A stretch of 64,000 bases of DNA from Ophthalmolycus amberensis (Eukaryota; Chordata; Actinopteri; Perciformes; Zoarcidae): assembly GCA_024529925.1 (NCBI GenBank), contig JAFEUB010000894.1, forward strand, positions 423,501 through 487,500. The letters are read 5' to 3'. Under the pieces are notes generated by a model. It had not been told where the DNA came from. It ran no database searches and saw nothing but the letters and a program-made list of their open reading frames with translations. Of this stretch, positions 1-13,672 are shown one piece after another. Made by a program: the position numbers and the translations under genes. How positions within the stretch are numbered: the stretch's first letter is position 1; every line of letters starts with the position of its first letter.

Positions 1-3000
1 AGAATAGATGGTGTTATATGTTGTGCAGAAGTTTGACGTGTGATTTGGGCTGATTTAAAGTGATGTCACTTGAATAGTTGTGTAATTCAAACACTCTTAA
101 CATTAGTTGAGTTATCACAAAATAAGTGCAATTCCTCGTACTCATGGAATAAAGAAAACGTTCTTGTTATATATCACAATCTGTCACGTTGATTATGAAC
201 TATTGAAGTTTGTAAAAAAATACTCGGCTTTTGCTAGGTACCTCCAAATATAGAGATGTGGGCACAGGGGAAGGTAGAAAGCATAGAATACATCAAAATA
301 GACAGAGAAAAATAAACTGAGAGTAATAGCGGCAGATTAAAATGAGGCAAGACGACTGTAAAAACAGTAATGATGGGGTTATTCTGCTCTTCAGCAGCAC
401 TGTTATTTAGGAGTTTGTTTTTCAGCATGCTCGAACACACTTCTGTCCCTTTAAGAGCCCATGTTGCTTTCCATATTTAGGGGGAAAAACGGGTGTGTCT
501 TCTTTATGATCTTACTCCATTCAAGGGCACTCTGAGTGCAGCTGAAGAGAAAGAAGCATTGAAAACACAAACTCATTCACATTCCCTCAAACACACGCAT
601 TGATGCAATCCTGACTCGAGGACAGTGTTTGATTTGATGTCTGCATCATCCCGATGTTGGGGTTCAATTCTCAGCCATGGCATGTGAAACGCTGCGTTAC
701 ACACATAGACACACACACACACACACACATATCTTGTTTGTCAGAGCCTCTCAAAGTGACACCAGCTGTTTTTATTTTTTTTGGGGGGGGGGGGGGGGTT
801 ACAACCAGCAATAAAAAGTCTCAGCCTTCAAGAACTGAAGAGCTTCGATCCGGACTAGCCCAAAACTTCCTTGAGTAAATCATTTCGTCACGGTGTAAAA
901 AATCAAAAACATAGTCTAATTCACCCTCCTCCTCAGGGAGGGAGAGAACAAAAGGAGGAGGAAGAGGTGAGGTGGAGGAAGGGTGGGAAAGGAAAGTGTG
1001 TTTCTGTGACTGAAGGGGGGGGGGGGGGGTTAGGTAATACTGAACATGTTTAAAGAGGAATGGACCCCTGCGTGTGTTGGTGTCCGTGTCTGTTGGCATG
1101 TACTGAGGTTAGTAGTACACACATGGAGACCTATATCTAAGAAGTGTACATCTCTGAGGGATGAGAGCAGGCAGCAGCCAAACCGTGGACATCAACAAAG
1201 CTCCAGTGTGCAGAAGAAAAGTTCACAGCTAATATCTACAACGGTATTGAAGCACGGATTAGTTGACTTGCTGGCTCAAATCCGTTAGAATTTTGTGATG
1301 CAATGTGTCTGGTTTTACTGTAACATTAGTGTCAGTGTGTACTACCAACTTTATTTCTGCAGGCAACACAAAGTAGAACGGGACCTCTGAATAACATGCT
1401 TACCTGCCAGCTTGACCACATAACCACACCCACGACTATACCATCATCAGAGTTCCTGCAGGTTGTTTCCCACCCAGAGTGCTTTATGTTTACATTTCTA
1501 GAGCGCTGGAACAATCCTGTGAGATAAACTCTCTCTGGAAGGGTATGTTTGACCAGCTGCCTGCTGATAATAAGATATCAACGTATAATCATTGAACTTT
1601 ACAGCCCAACTTACTACCAAGTGACTAGAAGTGTCAATTGATATAATGGGTTAGGGTTAAATTTAGGAATTGGGGTTTAAATTGACACGCGCATCAATAG
1701 ACATTATGAACACAGACTTTTTGGTAGTCCAATTTAAACACCGGACTGTCCAAATAAAGCAGTCCTTAAATAACTTCTGTTTTCCATTATTAAATAGGCC
1801 TCTCAATCCACTTCTGCAATCATTCCCACCGTTCATGACTAGATTCTGCAAGTTATTCTTTTGAGCATCCAGCTGCTGGTATGACATTTCCTCACAGAGA
1901 TGATTACAGTTTGGTGTAATCAAATTCAATCCAGGTATCTTTCAACACCAATCCATCACAAAGAGCCACAAACTTTGATTCTATGATATATATTTACTGA
2001 TCTACACCTCGCACGAACTACTTCTTTCTTTTGAATATCTTTGGACTAAACCTTTTATGGTTAGCTCACTTTTGCTGCGGGAAGATGGGAGTAAAAGGGT
2101 AGAAACATTTAAGTAATGGTTGATATGCACAAGGAGAAAGGAGAGATACAGAGTGCAATGGGAAGAAATGCAGAGATGGGGAGGAGTGTGGCACACTGAG
2201 TCTTGGTGACAGGCCGGGCCAGCTCTGAGGATGGAATGTTCCAGAGAAATATGTTGCCTATTCATGGAGGACAGGAAATAAAGCTCCATCTCGCTCTCTC
2301 TCCCCCCCCCCCCTCTCCTCCCCTCTCTCTCACTCCTCACTCTCTCACCCTGGATTCAGCTGTCTGTCTTTTTTTACCTCACTCTCTGTGTTTCTTCCTC
2401 TCGCCTCTTCTCTGGGCCTTTTTTTCTGTCCACCAATTCCTTTTTTTTCTTCTCTTTTTCATGCTTGGGGAACTCGCACAGCATGGGGGTGCTGCACCAC
2501 TCAGACTGGTAGCGGCTGAATGAGGTCCACCCTGCCATCTGGGCATTGAAATGAAAAGATCCCTTTCTTTGCCATGTAGCTCACCAATACCTAAGCAGGG
2601 CATGTTTTCACTATTGAACCAGCCGACACAACCGACGATTTGTTACTATGGTGGAGAAGATTACAATAGCAGTTAGAGACCACTCACTTGTTTCGACATT
2701 TGTAGGTGCGATCATTTCAGAACAGCAGAATGAGTGGAGGAGACAAAGCACCGGCCTACTTTACAACGAGCTTAAGCACAAGTGTTTACCTAAACTAAAA
2801 CACGCGCTTGCACATGCAATGTTTATGGACCCACACATACACAGAGAGCGGCTCATCCATGTCGGTCTGGGTGGGGGGTGTTACAGGGTGAAGGGCAGAG
2901 AGAGGTCTGGCTCGGTTTAATCCTGAGATCAGTCCAAAACATACACACAGGCCTGTGCTCGTTAAGCAGCAGTTATTAATGAGAAGCGTTGGTACCACAA

Positions 3001-3670
3001 GAGTTGCTGCTCTGTGTTTGAGGCCTATGTGGGGGGGGGGGGGGGGGGGGCAAATCGGCAACTACATTACACAAGCACCTTAATGAAACACAAGTAACCT
3101 AAATAAGTTGAGCAGCGGTCAATTACGAGTGTGTTTCTCTTTGTATGAAAGCCAATGTATCGACACGCTTTTATGCACTAAAATATGATACTGACTCTTT
3201 GATTTAGCAAACGTCCAATCCAAGCAGCACATACAAACGACCATTTATAGGCTATAACTGTCACAATTGGTATATCTTGTCTTCCAAAATGCACCATTGA
3301 TCATTATGAAAAGCACCGACAGCCTGATATTTCCCTTATCACTATAACAATAAAACTATTCCTCTTCACCTTGATGATACACATACAATGATGCTGGATG
3401 ACTAGTTGATCACACTGTGAGAATAATCGTGTGAGATAGCAGGTCACCACAGTGCATTGGTCATAATTTGACATTGTATGAAGGGTCATTTCTTCAGCCC
3501 ATCTGGTGACTGCTTCTCTACCGTGTCATGACACTGACGGAGTTCTCTGCTTGTTACATTAGGCCACAAACAAAAGGGATCTTGCCAAGGTCTCATATCA
3601 GCGCAGTTTGGACAAAAATGCTCCGGCTCAGCTGTTTCCTGGCTCTGATGAGACGCACAAGACCGGCCAG

Positions 3671-3704
<34 letters not shown>

Positions 3705-6700
3705 ACACACGGAACGATTTGTTTCATTTTGCTTAAAAGTCAATTTAAGTGACAAATGGAAAGGCCCGGGCCTGTCACACATACTCAGCTTCTACAAGAC
3801 GGAGTGAATAAAAGCAGCAGAAATAGATGAGAGGGCTTTGATGTCCGGCGAGGGAAATGAGAGTAATGACAACGCACTGGAGAGTAACGGACAGGGGGCC
3901 AAGACAAGGACGAGAGAGAGAGGGGCAGAGGGGCAGAGAGGGAACAGGTCTTAGCTCCATAAGCTCTGTGTTGACCTATATGATGCACAGAAATACATCT
4001 GCCTTCTACTAATTGATTTTGGGGTTGTATGGAAACCATTTCAACAGACAAATGGCTCACAGGTCAGTTTGGTCACTGTGACACTGCCTCCAACTAAGGC
4101 TGCAAGAAATCATTGATTAATCTGTCAATTATTTGAAAAACAAAAGTTCCCAGAGCCCTAGGTGATTTTTTCAAATAGTTTATTTTGCCAACCAGCAGTC
4201 CTGAATCCAAATATATTCACTTTAAGATGATATCAAATAGTTTTAAAAAATGCTAATCCTCTCTTTTTTTGAGAAGCTTGAACAAATCCCTTCAGGCTGC
4301 AACTAACAATCATTTTCAGTATCGGTTAAGCTGGCAATCATTTTCTTTAATAGTCAATTAGTTGTTTAATCAGAAAGAACAGAGTGAAAAATGCCAGTCA
4401 TCATTTCACAAATCCTGAGGTTGTACAGCAAATCCAGCTGGCGAAGTTGAAGACGGCCAGAGATAAATCACTCACATACCCACACTGTACAGAAGTGGAC
4501 ATCACAGCGCCTTGTCTCTCAGGGTGTAATGTCAAACCATGTTGATTTATTCAGCAGGTGGTACCGTCGCCTTGCCATCCTCCTCTCTCTCCCTGGACTT
4601 GTATTGTCAGCTGTGTTTAAATAAAGTTGAGCAGGCTGCTCCGATCCATGGAGCCACCAAAACACCCAGAACAAAGATGGAGCACTTGACACAAGTGGAA
4701 ATTCCAGATTGTCTCCCAAAAGAGTTGATGCTGGATTTTCTACCATGAATGAAACATGAGAAAAATGAAATAGTAGAGTAGAATAGTTGATTTATAGATT
4801 TTCTAAATAAAAACTTCAAATTATGAGTTTGTGGCTCACGCTTTCCTTTGTCATTCATTGTTTTCAGTTCTGCCATTTAGGCACTCCACAAACCCAGGAC
4901 CGGGACCACTGAGGGGGTCACGAGGTTATGGACGGAATGTAAAACTTTTATAAACATCTCGTAGTGCCATATACTGCCTTTAATCTGTGTGATGGACGTT
5001 ACAATCTTAAAACAAATGGGCGACAAACAATGGATTGAGCACATAAAGGGGCATGTGAATAGGAGGATCCGTATTTTTAAGCAGGTTTATATTGATACAT
5101 AGAAGGGAAAACTGCATTAGTAGAGGCAAAACGTTTTTGTTTTATTTTATTCTAGGACAGGAGAGACAGTCTGTGAGTCGACCAGTCAACACTGGTTCTT
5201 TGTGATGAGTTAAGGTTATGAATTAATAAAAACATGTAGTGATTTGCTGTTTGTTATCTTACCCTTAAAACGAACACTTAATGGCCAAATAGCTCTTTAT
5301 GTAAGAGAGACAATTTAGCTCTCATGAGGATGCAAGTACATTACGTGCATGCACACACACACGAGGGATCAATATAGCCCAGAGCAGTGTTGAGTACTGG
5401 ATCTAACCCACATAGTCATCTGTAATCTCCGACATCAAATCCTGCAGAGACACGTTTTGAGGGCTGACAACAAGCCTTCATCAGCTCAAAGCATTTAATA
5501 GCCACCACAACTTTCCACACATACAGAGCACCGACGCTAAAAAGTAGAATTGCAACCGTGAACCATAAGCACTCAGTCAGAGAGCCATCAGAGGTATGGA
5601 AGGTATATTCCCTTCAAACATTGGTTCGGTGCTCAAAGGACCACAGGCTGAATGGTGTCCCTTAACTTGGAATCCTCAATGTCCCTGGTTATCTGATTAA
5701 CTAAATAAAACAGGAGACTAGTTGAACTACAAGCAAGGTAGGAAGAGCCAAATACAGGCCAAAGGCTGTAACATTGTTAGTCTGGGCCTAATCTATTTTC
5801 ATAGAATCAGAAGAAACTGGGCTCTTACAGTGTTACACGCCACAAGTTATAGCGTCATGTTGACTATAATACTCTTCTAAACAGCCTAACTAGGTACTCA
5901 TGGCTCCATATATTACCATGAGAAAACACACGGCTGCTCATGACCACACTCCTGCTTAACTCAATGTACCTGGCTGGACAGGAAGCATAGAAGTACACAA
6001 TATATTTGCTGAAGGGTGATTATATTAGTAGTTTTATATTTTGAAGTAAGCAAACAGACCAGTTGTGGCTGGGGATTAGTGGTGTTGTTTGCCTTCCATG
6101 CCAGAAAATTAATTTTTGATCACTCCCTCCCTTCTTTTGATGTGAGAGGCTTTTCTAGGCTTCTTTGTCTAACCCAAATAGACTGAATTAATTTGTTTTT
6201 CTTTTTTTGTTTTCCCTAGTGTGTTTTGGCATTTGGAAACTTAAGCCACAAAGTGATCCTTCATGGGACAAGCCCAGACCCAGGCCAGCTAAACATAATG
6301 CACCTCGCCTTCATGGTTGATTATAGCAAAGATCTGTGTGACGTCACACTCAGCTGAGGACAAAGCCCACTGGTTTCTCCCAGACAGAGAGGCGGGGGGT
6401 GGCTGTCAGAGCAACGCAAGGACAAGCAAGAGAGAGAGAGAAAAATGTGGAGTTATTGCAGATGGATTTGCTGCGGCAATGCGTGTGTGGTGTGTGACAA
6501 AATCTTCTATTTACATGCATGTGAGACAACTAATGGATTCCCATATGCACGTGTGCTGTAGGGTGAGTGTGACGGAGTACACTTGTGCCTAATGTGTATG
6601 TCAATGCCATCCTGCCCTGCTTCTTGGGATAATGGGAGGCAGTGCACTGCAGATCAGCATAATAACACTGTAATAACTGACTCTACGCTAACTCTTTATA

Positions 6701-7421
6701 TATTTGATATACACTGTAACCAGGCTTTAGTGCCAACATCAATGCTCCCTTCACTGCATGATGCAATGCAACTCCCAAATGCAATCCAAGGGAACTACGC
6801 CCACTGCACTCAGTGCCATCCCCTCTCCTGTAACAGTGATCATCATCCCTTCATCCCCTGAGTTATAGACATAATCTCACAGATATATATTTAAACATAG
6901 ATATAAATATATGGTAGTGCTGGTTGATCCCTCCCTGTTGCACAGCCCATATGCACAATGCCAGGAGGGCATGAGTGTGCACTTGTAATAATCAATTTAC
7001 ACATGCATTTTGATTACACACAAACCTATGGTGTCATAAATACATTAGGTCTCTATCACTTTGTCTCTATCCACCGCAGACTGCATGCACGCGCGCGCAC
7101 ACACACACACACACATAAAGAAAGACTGAGCAAGGCAGACAAAGCAGGGAACGCCCCCTGCAAGCTACTGTCAGGTCATCAACTGGATTAGGCTGGATTC
7201 CTATCATCCTTTACTCTGATTAATGAAGAAAATGATGACTGTGACAACCTGCACGTTCAGAGTTAACTAGCTGCTAACATTTAACTGCAAGCTTCAAGAA
7301 TCATAAAACAAACCGACACCCTTTTCCCCCCATATTTCCATTCATCATTAAAGTACACACAATGCAGGAGATGAAGAGATAAGCTAGCAAGCCACATTTC
7401 AAGATCTTGAAGCCTACTCAC
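1..7421. other. Non-coding stretch, probably first intron of a minus-strand gene
   Basis: I see no exon with convincing coding character here. The open frames are short and overlap low-complexity DNA. The stretch holds AC microsatellites (about 710-729 and 3672-3710; another at 7095-7116), homopolymer G runs (783-798, 1015-1029, 3031-3050), a CT/C-rich patch near 2293-2350 and MITE-like sequence at 4097-4430. Because an apparent untranslated exon with a splice donor lies at 7422 on the minus strand, the simplest reading is a long first intron whose next exon lies before position 1. Plain intergenic DNA is the alternative. Confidence 0.5.
4097..4430. mobile_element. Two partial copies of a teleost hAT-like MITE
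   Basis: Two adjacent segments both begin with AGGCTGCAA and continue with AT-rich ATTAATC/CAATTA motifs, first at 4097-4290 and again at 4293-4430. I recognise this as the widespread fish element starting GGCTGCAACTAACGATTATTTT. The first copy also carries the internal CCCAGAGCCC and CCAACCAGCAGTCC motifs. Both copies are truncated and diverged, with no coding capacity. Family assignment is from memory of the consensus, not a search. Confidence 0.55.
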
Positions 7422-7790
7422 CTAACAATAAAAGTAGACTCCGGAGGAGGAACACAGCCTGGCAAAGTCGTTTGGGAGTTCGGCCTTTCTGTTATCTCTC
7501 GTGCTGACTGCTGCGTTGTCGCATTCCAGGCAGCAAAAATCGACTTCGATGCTAAAATCCGTTAGCAACCTTAGCTGGGTGTCTTGGAGTGTTAAAATAA
7601 TCGTATAGATTGAGTCTCACCCTCCCACTCTTTCTTGCCACATAGCTCGCTTGTTGGCTGACCACGTCCCTTCCTCTCTGGCTTTTTTTGGTGCTCGCAG
7701 CTGTTTTCGTTGTTTCAACCTTTGCCTGAAATGTCTCCTGTCCCTTTAAACGACAACGTTTCCGGGGTTTGCTGGTTAATATATAGGAGG
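7422..7790 (-). promoter_or_regulatory. Probable promoter and untranslated first exon of an off-window gene
   Basis: Read on the minus strand, a TATA-like CCTATATATTAACC (7774-7787) lies just downstream of a GC-box-like CCCCGCCTCC and of ATTGG/CCAAT motifs around 7830-7925. About 330 bases further on is a strong splice donor, TTGTTAG|GTGAGT, at 7422/7421. Between them the only ATG I noticed opens a frame of about ten codons, so the exon looks untranslated. The gene would run leftward out of the window. Its identity cannot be told. Confidence 0.5.
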
Positions 7791-9814
7791 CGGGGCTTCA
7801 CGGCCAGCTGAGCGCCTGTCATTTAAGCGATTGGACACTTATTTTCCTTCTTAACCAATCACCATCCAGGGATTATGCCTTCTTTAAAACATGCAGATAT
7901 ATTCAAAAGTGCTGCTCCGTGATTGGATTATGAAATAATTCAAGAAACGCCCAGTACACGTGCTTTTTTCTAACCTCCCATTCTTTAGTGCAAAGGGTGA
8001 CTGTTGCTCCGACTGTCAAAAGATCCTAATATTTTACAGAAAAATACAACCATGATCTGATGTCAAAGCAAATACTTTATACAGTCATACAGCACTGACA
8101 TCAACATCTGGTAATTACGGTTTATTGCGTACAGATGGTAACCCCATTTATTTTCAGTTCGTAGTGAATCAGCCATAGCCGCGTTGTCACATAGCGAATA
8201 GATCGGCTACACGTTGTATACCCAGATTGCCTTGCAGCTGCACAGAGCTCCACGCCCATCTACCCAGAGCACACTGGGGCCTGATTATACCTTACCACGG
8301 AGAGGAGGAGGTCTTAACTGATGAGAGAAAGGCCGATTGTGAGCTCAGGAGTGGAATATGTACTACATTCACTGCTCTTGGCCACCTCTCTCTTTGTGCT
8401 GATGTTCCTCTGTTGCGACACAAAACGCTGTGCAAACAGTAATAGTCATCGCAAAAGGACCTCTGTGTATTTGTTATTCTTGATCGCTTATTCTGCATTA
8501 TAAAAGTAATTCATTCATGGATCAATTTAAGAGAGTAGTAGAGCATGCATGCAGCCCAAAGTTGGATTTTAAGGTAAGGCTTAATATGGCCACTGCCCAA
8601 TGTAACATGGGTGAAATTATGAGGTGGCAATTCAAATTAGCTTGAGACGTCAAGTTAAACGAATATTTTACCCAACAAGAAATGGCCTGAGGAGTGTCAG
8701 CGTCCCAACACACCACTGACACTCACTTCTTTATTTATATAATGAAGGATTGGAAAACAGGTGGAGCTATCTATTTTTAGAGAGCACTGCTCCTACAACG
8801 CTGATTCTATTGACACAAAATAAGTTTTATTAACACTGTCCTGTCACATCTTGTCTCAAAGTGGCAAACATTTGCATACTCTGACATGATCTGAAAGGGG
8901 AAATGAAAGCGCTTCATTTGGTTGTACAAGTTCTCTGCAAAAAAACACAAGCACTACACAATAACTGCTGCTCTAATGATGTGTAGTGCAATTTAGGATT
9001 GTTTGCAGAGTAGCATTGATAGGTCAGAATTTGGGGCAGAGACCAAACCAAAAACTAAAAACACCTATTCAATGATGCCATCTTTCTTTGCCCCATACGG
9101 ACGAATATCCTTCAAATGGTAAAAACATTAAATGTATTATCCAAGTTGTGATCTAAATGTTGGCCTCAACAGCCTGCCTTCATGTAAAGTGTTATCACAC
9201 AGCCTTTGTTACTCCAGTGGCTGGCGCCCCCTGCTGTTCGCTTGGCAGAACAGTCATGTTATCGTCTCAAAAAGCTGTAGTCAAACTAGTAACTTACTGA
9301 TCATAATAAACAAATACTGAATAATAAAAATCTCTCTCTCTGTCTTTTGTACCTTTGATTGGAGTCACTGATTTAAAGCTGATTAAACGGAGCACGTCAG
9401 TGACCAACTGAGAGTGAACACCAATTTGGTTTAAATCTTTGAGTGTGGAGTGAGTGTACACATTTAAATTGATAAATGATCTGTCGTGAAGTTGGACCAT
9501 GCATTTTTTATACAAAATGCAATTAAGAAATACATCCAAGCATCAATGCCTGACACACTAAGTTAATATCTACACTGCATACTTTCCCAATTATGTTATA
9601 CTATAAGGTTACATACAATGTGCCATTAGCAAACACTACTGTTTGGTTAGGAACTACAGTAGGGTGTCTAGTCAGCCTGGGCATTTCTACAGAGTGCAAC
9701 TCCTCAGAAACACAGTACAAAATCTCATTCACATCTTGTAAACTATATACATCCCTTCATTCAGTTCTCACACAACAAAATCAGTTTTAAGTGCGGTCAG
9801 AATTTGTCAGCTGT
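7791..9814. other. Intergenic stretch between off-window gene and cenatac
   Basis: No coding exon is apparent. CCAAT-type motifs occur at 7830-7925, next to the promoter described at 7422-7790. The only other notable site is a CTCF-like motif at 9221-9240. The 3' UTR of cenatac presumably occupies the right edge, but I did not find a clear polyadenylation signal. Confidence 0.5.
9221..9240 (-). promoter_or_regulatory. CTCF-like binding motif
   Basis: The minus strand reads CGAACAGCAGGGGGCGCCAG. It matches the vertebrate CTCF core (CCASYAGRKGGCRS) at all but the first C. The site lies just beyond the 3' end of cenatac, in the gap before the off-window gene, a plausible place for a domain boundary. 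Occupancy cannot be judged from sequence. Confidence 0.5.
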
Positions 9815-10198
9815 TCAGTCGTTTTGGCTTTCTTTGCCCCCATCTGTGCCGTGATCCTTCTTCTTCCTCCTCCGTCTGTTCGTCTGTCCTTCCTCCTGTC
9901 TGAATTGGTGTCTGTTGAAAGAAGTCTCATTTGAATGCAAATACCAGTTAAGTTTATCTACTGAGCTGGAAAATGACCATTATGGGACTTTTTAACATTT
10001 AGCCAGGGACACCAGATGAAAATGAGCCTTTACAGATCATAAACCTTTCAGCAGTCTTGATTAGCTAGAAGGTAACCATCAGCCAACAGCTCCTTGCCGA
10101 TAAAAAGTCTTTATGCGGTGTTCCTACAGTCTCACTTCTATACTATCTAGATCCAAAGACATGAAGCGGCTTGCAGCTATATGAACAAATAGTGTTTT

Positions 10199-10283
<85 letters not shown>

Positions 10284-13200
10284 ATATTTCCAGTTATAAA
10301 TTAAATAAACCGTCACTTTTGTCATTTTGAATTAACTATCGTACCCCATGTTGCTGCAATATATTTCTATGCACACTGATGATCACCTACCAAAGTGGCT
10401 GGTAGTTACTCTACAAATATATTTTACATTCTAAGAATAACAGGTTGACCCATCTCCGCTCTCAAATGAGTCATGTATTCGGACATAGGGTATCAAACCT
10501 TAACTTAAGACGTATATGTGTGTAAAAAGGGACGGAGTGAGAGGAGTCTTGCTTTCTAATCGTTGCATATTAGTCGCAGGTGTAGTGTAGAGTGTCGAGA
10601 TCTCACCTGGACTGCCAGCGCCGGCCACTGTTCCACACTCGACCAAAGGAGGGAAGCCAGTTGGCGTCTGTGTGTGAGCTGTGATCAAAGTTGGCGCCCA
10701 CTCTGTTCGGTGGAAGTTTCTTCAGTTTCTCTTGCTCCTCTGCCAAAGCATACGAGGCCATTTGAATTATACTCCAATACTTAATAAAGTTTTATTGATT
10801 TGTCCTTTAGTGTACATACACAACCAATAATACATAATTGCTCATAGAAACCATCATCAAGGCTAGAACATTTATTTGAGCAAACTGCTCAGCTGACAGC
10901 CAATTTAAATAACACACTTAGAAATGTGTGCATGTGTGTGATTCCTACTCTGTTTGAGGAATTCTTGGAGCGATGGACCGATCTCTGGATGTGCTGCAGA
11001 GGTTCCCTCCAGAGGATCCTGCTGGAGCCAAGGAGGCAAGGCACCTACGACACACAATGGCTTTATGCTTATTCTTCATCAATCGCACGCAACAGGTGAA
11101 CAGAGCTCAGAACTGTTAGAGACACAAGCTGAGATATTTCTATAAACACTAAATATACATCCAGCAAACCCAACAAAACCAGACGAGAGACTGATCTGGA
11201 AAACAGATGGAATGAACTTTTAGAGCTAAACTTCATTCAATTTAGTAAAGATTTTTCTAACATGGTAACGATATTAGGACAAATAATTGTAATTATTTGA
11301 AATAGTATGAATAGAAAAATCACACCCCACTGCTGACAACATTGATAATTGGATTATCAAATTCTATATCAATGCGCAAGAAAATAAAGAGTTGAAATAA
11401 ATACAAAATAAAAGTACTAACATATTTCATATATAAATATGTATACATAATAATAGTTATATCACCCAACTCATATACATTTCCTGTTGATTTGTCAACC
11501 CCCCCACCCCTGTATTCTGCAGATACTTCACCATTAAATAAATCCATGCATCACTGTACCTGTATGTACATTTCCAGTGTTTGAATCCTGTAACAGAGAA
11601 ACCAAGTGATTAACTGAGGTGATTGCATTTGTGTGAAAAAAAACAAAAACAATTCATTATTTAACTTGAACACTTTCGCAATGAGAGCTGTCCGTCTACC
11701 TGGTAGCCTATGAAAGTCAGGCCATGTCCTGCTGCGGCCCGCGGTGCTTTGACCATTGACTCGACAAAGCTGCTCCCGGCCTGACGGTCGGACCCCTGAG
11801 GCGTAAACTGAGAGCTGTTCCCGAGACAACAAGATGAGTTCCAAAACAACAAAAGCAATCTCAAGTGCTATCGATGATGATACGACGGAAAAAAAAAAAA
11901 AAAGGACAAAATGTCGTAGGTGGACACAGTGTTACCTGACAGCATCCTCAGCAGACACGTCTGTGCCGTTGGGTCCGTTGAACAATTCCGGCTCTGCGTC
12001 ACGCTGATATTGATTCAGGAAAAGCCAACAGTGGTTCACAGAGGAAGTCGGAGCACCAATCATGCTTCATCTCAGCTTTTATCATCACAACCCTCACACA
12101 CTACTTTGGCCACAATGTTAACATCAACTAGGAAATAAAAAGCTTTTTAGGATTTATACTATAACCTGATGAGGAAAGTTTCTTTCTCTCTAAACCACCA
12201 AATAAGATTTTCACCGGCCACAATGTTAAGAGTTAAACAGGAACTCCAGAGGATCATTGGTTAACTAGCTTGGTAGTTACAGTAATTTAGCCATTTCCCA
12301 TAATTGATGTCATTTCATCATAACAACAACAGTCACAGTGATGGATACTGCCACTGCATCCTTGGAAAACAAACCTCTAAAAGAGACTGAAAGACCTCCT
12401 GACGATGCTTTTCCTGGGACCGGATTTTATCAGCTTGCTGCAGCCATGAAAAGAACAACAAGACAAACAACTGATTACTAAAGGCAGATTTCCAGTCTGG
12501 TTAAAAAAAAACACTCCTTTAGATATTTTTTTTAGCCGTAGCATGACAGTAAACTCTTAGTCTTACTAAGTTACCGGTAAAGTGATAATCGAGTGATTTT
12601 GCATTACCTGTTTTAAGAATTCATCCTCCTCCTCCACAAACGATTCCAATGCTTTCTCCACCTCAGCTTTAAACCTAAACAAAAACAAACACTTAACCTT
12701 GCAAAAAATCTTTACTAAAATAGATTTTTGGTGCACTAAGCCTACCTCTCAGTTTCCTCCTCTGTGATGATGACTTTGTCTCTAAACTTGGGGTCTGCCT
12801 TATTCTCCCACCAGAACTTGTGAGTATTCTTCCTGTGTTCTGGGCTAAAACCAAGAAAATGCGTTCATCACAAATACTCATTAAGTCTCAAGTCAAACCT
12901 TTTTTTTTAAATAAATATGGCAGCCAATATAAATGAGTAAATGTCTTGCTGAGCTTTCCCACTTTGAACATTTGTGGGATACATGTGCAGTCACAATAAC
13001 AAACAACTTATATAGCGCTTCCGTTTGCTGAGGATACTATTTAAACCCCTGGGTGCCCTGTGAATCAGGGCATCAGTGAGAAATAAATTAAACTAAATAA
13101 AAGTAATTTAAACAAAACGTACGTGGCCATGTGTTCCAACAAGCCTCCATACAGCACAGTCATGTTCCCGTCTGTCACATTTCTTTCAACATCACGCCCA

Positions 13201-13672
13201 CAGCAGTAGCACCAGAATGTCTTCTTCTGCTGGGTGCAATCAAACTTCTCTACTTGAGGTTTTTTAAGTGTTCGGCGAGCTTCTTTCACCTAGGACACAA
13301 TGGATGAAACGAATACAGGAAACATACATGTTACAGTAACTAAAATGTATGTTGTTCGCTAGCAGAAGCTATGAACCATGAAAACCAAAAGCTAGGAATC
13401 GGTGTTAATCGAACGTTAGCTTCAGGGCTAACGTTAGCACGTTATTAATAAGTCAAGTGCAGCAAGGTGGAAGATAAATGAGCACGAATACTCAAATTGT
13501 TATAGCTTTATATCCTTAGGAATAAACTCACAATAACCTAACTAACGTTACTTACCTTTTCTAAGAATTTAAGGAGAACCACTCTAAGTCTGCTTTGGTG
13601 GTTTTTCCCGAAGTTATGTCCCTTCCCGGTGAATGTTGTTTGCTTGCATACAGCACAATAATATGCACCCAT
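9815..13672 (-). CDS. cenatac: cenatac (ccdc84), minor-spliceosome zinc-finger protein
   Basis: Eleven exons join in phase to 349 codons (human protein 332): 13556-13672, 13123-13289, 12746-12844, 12608-12674, 12375-12437, 11936-12003, 11700-11814, 11560-11587, 10949-11044, 10607-10739 and 9815-9911. The product starts MGAYYCAVCKQTTFTGKGH. It has two zinc-finger motifs (CxxC near residues 6-9 with His pair, and CYCCG followed by LLEHMATPEH). The family signatures KFWWENKA, LTFIGYQ, LPPWLQQDP, EIGPSLQEFLK, LKKLPPNRVGANFDHSS and WLPSFGRVWNSGRRWQSR are all present. In the known family CENATAC is a nuclear component linked to the U4atac/U6atac snRNP and promotes splicing of minor AT-AC introns. 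All ten introns here are GT-AG. One exon is only 28 nt. The gene is divergent from a zinc-finger gene starting 276 bp away. Confidence 0.93.
10203..10281. repeat. (TA)n microsatellite
   Basis: About 79 bases of uninterrupted TA dinucleotides lie in the last intron of cenatac (9912-10606). Apart from this repeat, nothing else stands out in that intron. Confidence 0.97.

Noticed and set aside
1046..1288. Short open frames of 60-110 codons in the first 8 kb
   Set aside because: Composition follows repeats, there are no matching splice sites, and none shows recognisable protein motifs.
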